Below the pieces are notes generated by a model. It was not told the origin of the DNA. It saw only the letters and a program-made list of their open reading frames with translations, and searched no databases. From assembly GCA_027924645.1 (NCBI GenBank), contig BSBN01001017.1:5544501-5608500 (forward strand): a stretch of 64,000 bases of DNA, written 5' to 3'. The position numbers and the translations under genes were made by a program. The stretch is from Cunninghamia lanceolata. Its lineage: Eukaryota; Streptophyta; Pinopsida; Cupressales; Cupressaceae. Shown here one piece after another: positions 61,301-64,000 of this stretch. Each line of letters begins with the position of its first letter. The stretch's first letter is position 1.

Positions 61301-61505
61301 CATTGACCAACTAAACTTGACCAACCGAACCATTGTAGACTTGGGATTAGTTGAATCTCAAATGATTCCTTCTTATCTTTCAAGTATAGTTTCAGTTCAT
61401 TGTATGTGAATTTTAACTTATTGTTATGATTGCATCAAAACAATCATCAACAGTTTTCTGGGGCTAGAAGGAGGGCTAGAAGGCTGTATATTGTAATCAT
61501 CAACA
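58386..61505 (+). repeat. 3' LTR (3,120 bp)
   Basis: Direct copy of 52553-55706 with the same order of parts, ending ATCATCAACA. Differences visible by eye are mostly C/T or G/A changes, several of them inside the ATCGGC words (for example GCCGAT to GCCAAT near 59090), consistent with CpG deamination. It has an ~18-base insertion near 59142 and one copy, not two, of the end-plus-primer-site block (TGGGGCTAGAAGG at 61459). Confidence 0.9.
58820..59940. repeat. ATCGGC/GCCGAT hairpin array in the 3' LTR
   Basis: Copy of the array at 52990-54085 with the same order of hairpins. The perfect stems near 58967, 59034 and 58880 are retained, while single words have mutated independently in the two LTRs. 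Confidence 0.9.
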
Positions 61506-61510
61506 CCAAT
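61506..61510. repeat. Target-site duplication CCAAT (right)
   Basis: Second copy of the five-base duplication at 52548-52552. Confidence 0.95.
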
Positions 61511-62274
61511 CACCTCATTTTAACTCTAAATCAATTCTATTTATCTCCCAATGAATCTCATGCTAACTTCATTTCTTCTTCTGTGAAAGGCTATCAAGGC
61601 TAGTTCATTCTCAATGAAATCCAGTTCACTATCCTATCAAGCCAATTAACTCTTCAATCAAACAAGTTAACTCTCCAATCACCTCCATCATTGATGTGCT
61701 TATCACACCTATAAATACCCCTCACCTCTTCATTATTTCTCAAGTTTGGGAATGATCTTCTCATTTTCACATTCAAGCTTCTTCATAGGCCTTTGAGCCT
61801 CTTAGTTTCTATTTAGCTTTTGCAAAGCTTCAAAGATTTACCTTAAAAGGAAAAATTTAGTATTCTCTCTTTTATTTTCTCTACTTTTATTTGTCTCCAT
61901 AGCATTTATTCTCATGCATGACCCCGTGAGCCTTTTCATTTTTTTTCATTTATCTTCTTAGCTCCAAGCCATTGCACTTTGTAGACATTCTAATACCTAT
62001 TTCATCTCAAAGCTTTAAAGTTTCAAGCCACAGTGCTTCATAGGAAATATTTTTCCCATTTGTTATTCAAGATTCCATAGATTCTATTCCATTTGTTTTT
62101 CTCCTATCATCACTTTTGTTGCCAAAAGGAGGACCCCATTGTTACAGAGGGAGAGAGATTGTTGGAAAAAGTACTTCCGAGGGCTTGAGCTAGGTGTTGC
62201 CATCTTTATCATACCATGTTCTTTTATGCTTTCAAATAGTAATTAGTTCACACTTTGGCTCTTGGGGAAGTAAT
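61511..62274. other. Non-coding flank with a TATA box
   Basis: Continues the sequence broken at 52547. TATAAATA lies at 61710-61717, followed by C-rich DNA (CCCCTCACC) as in plant promoters or LTR U3 regions. No coding signal was found, so it is probably part of an older LTR whose other end was not found. Confidence 0.4.
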
Positions 62275-63187
62275 TATAGACACCCAAAATTGACCCATTT
62301 TAACATTTATACATTTATTGCATTTTGCACTGCATACATTAATTTCGTCTAACACACTTATAATAAAAAAATCTCATTTTATTCCCCATCTCCATAATTA
62401 ATTAAATAAATTCTATTTACTTAATTAATTTCCATTATTCTTCTATTTTCCTATCAATAATCAAATAATTTTAAATTATTTAATTATTACATCTTTCTTC
62501 TAAAAATAAATAAAATTAAATATTTTATTTATTTACCCACCATGCACATAAATTAAATAAATTTTATTTATTTAATTTATATTTCATACACCCTTATCCT
62601 ATTTATCATTTTCTTCTAAAATCGTGCAAGTGGGCCCCCTTGTCCATAAAATAGCAAAAATCAAAATATGGGGAAGATTTAATCAATTATAAAAATCAAT
62701 TATCCTCATCACTTAAATCTCAAAATAGAAAAAACATTTTTGTCTTGGGAAAGAATCTTATCTTTCTAAATTAAAATGATTTTTATGGACACTTGGCACA
62801 TGCACGTTCATTCTTATCTCTCATTCATCCTCATCAATTGATTTCTCGTTTGATTCCTCACCGTTGATAAAAAATCAGCCCTTGCCTTTAAATTAACCCT
62901 CTCATAAGCCATTTGTATATGTATTGAGTTGATATCCTTATGCTAATGAAATTCTTCCTCTCATCCATCATCTATCTATTTTCTGCCAATCTTCTCCATC
63001 TATCTTCTTCTCATCAATCTCAATCCAATCGTCGTGTTGCATATCTAAGCAATCAACATCAACACAATCTTCATCGATCAATTAGGCTTGCATCCGTCAT
63101 TCAAGATATCGAGGTATTCAGAAGGTTTGGTCAAAGGTATTGCATGTTTTGTTTTATCTTTTGATTTGTCTAATTTTTTTGTGTACA
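62275..63187 (+). mobile_element. Probable 5' LTR of a gypsy element leaving the window
   Basis: It starts TATAGACACCCAAAATTGACC, which looks like a TGTAGACACC-type LTR start with one G-to-A change, and ends GTGTACA at 63187, four bases before a primer-site-like motif. The central part is very AT-rich (TTAATTAATT, TTTATTTA). A second LTR would lie outside the window, so the boundaries are provisional. The frame at 62940-63164 is not supported. Confidence 0.4.
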
Positions 63188-64000
63188 TTTTTGGCACGCC
63201 TAGTGGGACCCACTTGTCTTGATCTAATCATATGTTTTTGCAATTTTTTTTTATAAAAAATTGTGTTTTTCTAACCCTTGTTTGGAAAGTTTTGCATGTG
63301 ATCTATCATAGGTGACCCCCTAGGCTAAAAAGAACTGCACCATCGCGTCTGGGAGGCCGTTTCCATGATTTTTGACTATAAACTTGCTGGGGTTTTCTCA
63401 TAGGAGAAATTTTTGGAAAATTTTGAAATTTTTTTAGTACGGCAACCTATACAGTACAGATCCGTACCAGACGAACAACCATACCATTTTGCATGTTGTA
63501 TTGGCTGATCTTTGTCTGTGAGTTTGGTTTTAGAAATCTGTTGAGCTTTTGTTACTGGATTTAATACTGCATGTGTTAAAGCCTTAGTTGACTAAAACCC
63601 TTTTCATTGGTGGTCGTTGCCTTTATTAAAACCTAGGTGTTATTTTGTCAGAATCCTCATCGACCGCCAAACCCTAAGAATCCAGACCCCCCTTAATACT
63701 TCTGTCCACCCACCGTACATGGTGTAAATCTTGCTTGACGGTATCCAAATTTGAAGTTGCCAACCATGAAGCTCGGTTCCCAGCCTTAGAATCCAAGTCG
63801 CCGCCTTTAATTCAAAGTCAACCTTTTGTATCACCTCCCTTAGAGGACTTTTGTCAACTAACAACATTAAAACCTCTGCCCTAGTCGCTATCAACCACCC
63901 CATCGCAGTCATATTCCTCCTTACCTTTGACTTAGGCCTTCTATCGCCACATCTTAAAACCTATCACCTTTAAACTTTTATCTCGACTAGTCCCTTTTAC
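63188..64000 (+). other. Primer site and leader of the gypsy element
   Basis: TGGCACGCCTAGTGGGACC at 63192-63210, preceded by a T-run, matches the typical first internal bases of plant gypsy elements (the TGGCRCGCC...GTGGGACC form). The rest to the window end is leader-like with no gag yet visible. The minus frame at 63640-63912 has no family motif. Confidence 0.5.

Larger units (their letters stand above)
52553..61505 (+). mobile_element. Complete non-autonomous LTR retroelement, 8.95 kb
   Basis: Two direct repeats of ~3.1 kb (52553-55706 and 58386-61505) start TGTTGTGATG and end in CAATA or CAACA. TGTTG and CAACA are inverted terminal repeats, and CCAAT is duplicated outside. The internal part (55707-58385) has a primer site and a single large ORF, with no gag knuckle, protease, RT or integrase. 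The size and structure resemble large retrotransposon derivatives, which rely on enzymes from other elements. The two LTRs are nearly identical apart from scattered, mostly transitional differences and a few indels, so this is the youngest insertion in the window. Orientation is set by the primer site. No polypurine tract abuts the 3' LTR, which is odd. Confidence 0.9.

Noticed and set aside
1..64000. tRNA, rRNA or other structured RNA genes
   Set aside because: No tRNA-like A/B box pair with a cloverleaf and no rRNA similarity was recognised by eye. A covariance-model search was not possible.

Overview
The window looks like intergenic heterochromatin from a large, repeat-rich land-plant nuclear genome, most likely a gymnosperm. 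That is an inference from the nested, decayed Ty1/copia, Ty3/gypsy and LINE copies, all of plant type; the species cannot be fixed from sequence alone. No intact host gene was recognised. Nearly all coding sequence is transposon-derived and broken by stops. Most stops are TAG where the family expects CAG, as methylcytosine deamination would produce, and there are also TGG and CGA losses and frameshifts.

Layout. 1-7890: a decayed element of unknown class with one ~1,430-codon reading frame (2588-6888), an LTR-like leader and a TATA box downstream. 7891-8817: 359-bp tandem repeats. 8818-11780: non-coding DNA peppered with GGCGCC-like and ACCGAT/ATCGGT words. 12283-14470 (minus): a candidate spliced gene with six GT-AG introns, function unknown. 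14601-21397 (minus): a Tat-lineage Ty3/gypsy element with poly-Asn linker, protease, G-patch, RT, RNase H, second RNase H and integrase, split by a 1.6-kb solo LTR (17522-19120, duplication AGAAT). 21398-30790 (minus): a tandem Ty1/copia array, LTR-internal-LTR-internal. 31190-33248 (plus): a gypsy gag-protease remnant.

33345-40080 (minus): a LINE with EN, RT and RNase H, interrupted by a 1.1-kb solo LTR (36249-37345, duplication GGAAT). 40746-46540 (plus): a second, nearly full-length LINE whose ORF1 and ORF2 meet in a TAATG overlap. 47091-48760: a third LINE fragment. 49951-51720 (minus): another gypsy gag-protease relic. 52553-61505: the youngest and best-preserved object, a complete 8.95-kb LTR element flanked by CCAAT. 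Its 3.1-kb LTRs each carry a ~1.1-kb array of CpG-containing ATCGGC/GCCGAT hairpins. Its internal region has no pol and encodes only an unfamiliar 525-codon protein. 62275-64000 appears to be the 5' end of another gypsy element running off the window.

How the parts work together. Nothing resembles an operon or host pathway. The logic is nested insertion: three insertions are datable by target duplications, and the two solo LTRs interrupt older reading frames that rejoin when they are removed. The two elements with unrecognised proteins (2588-6888 and 55843-57420) lack a polymerase and, if mobile, would depend on enzymes from other elements. They are the best candidates for undescribed biology here.
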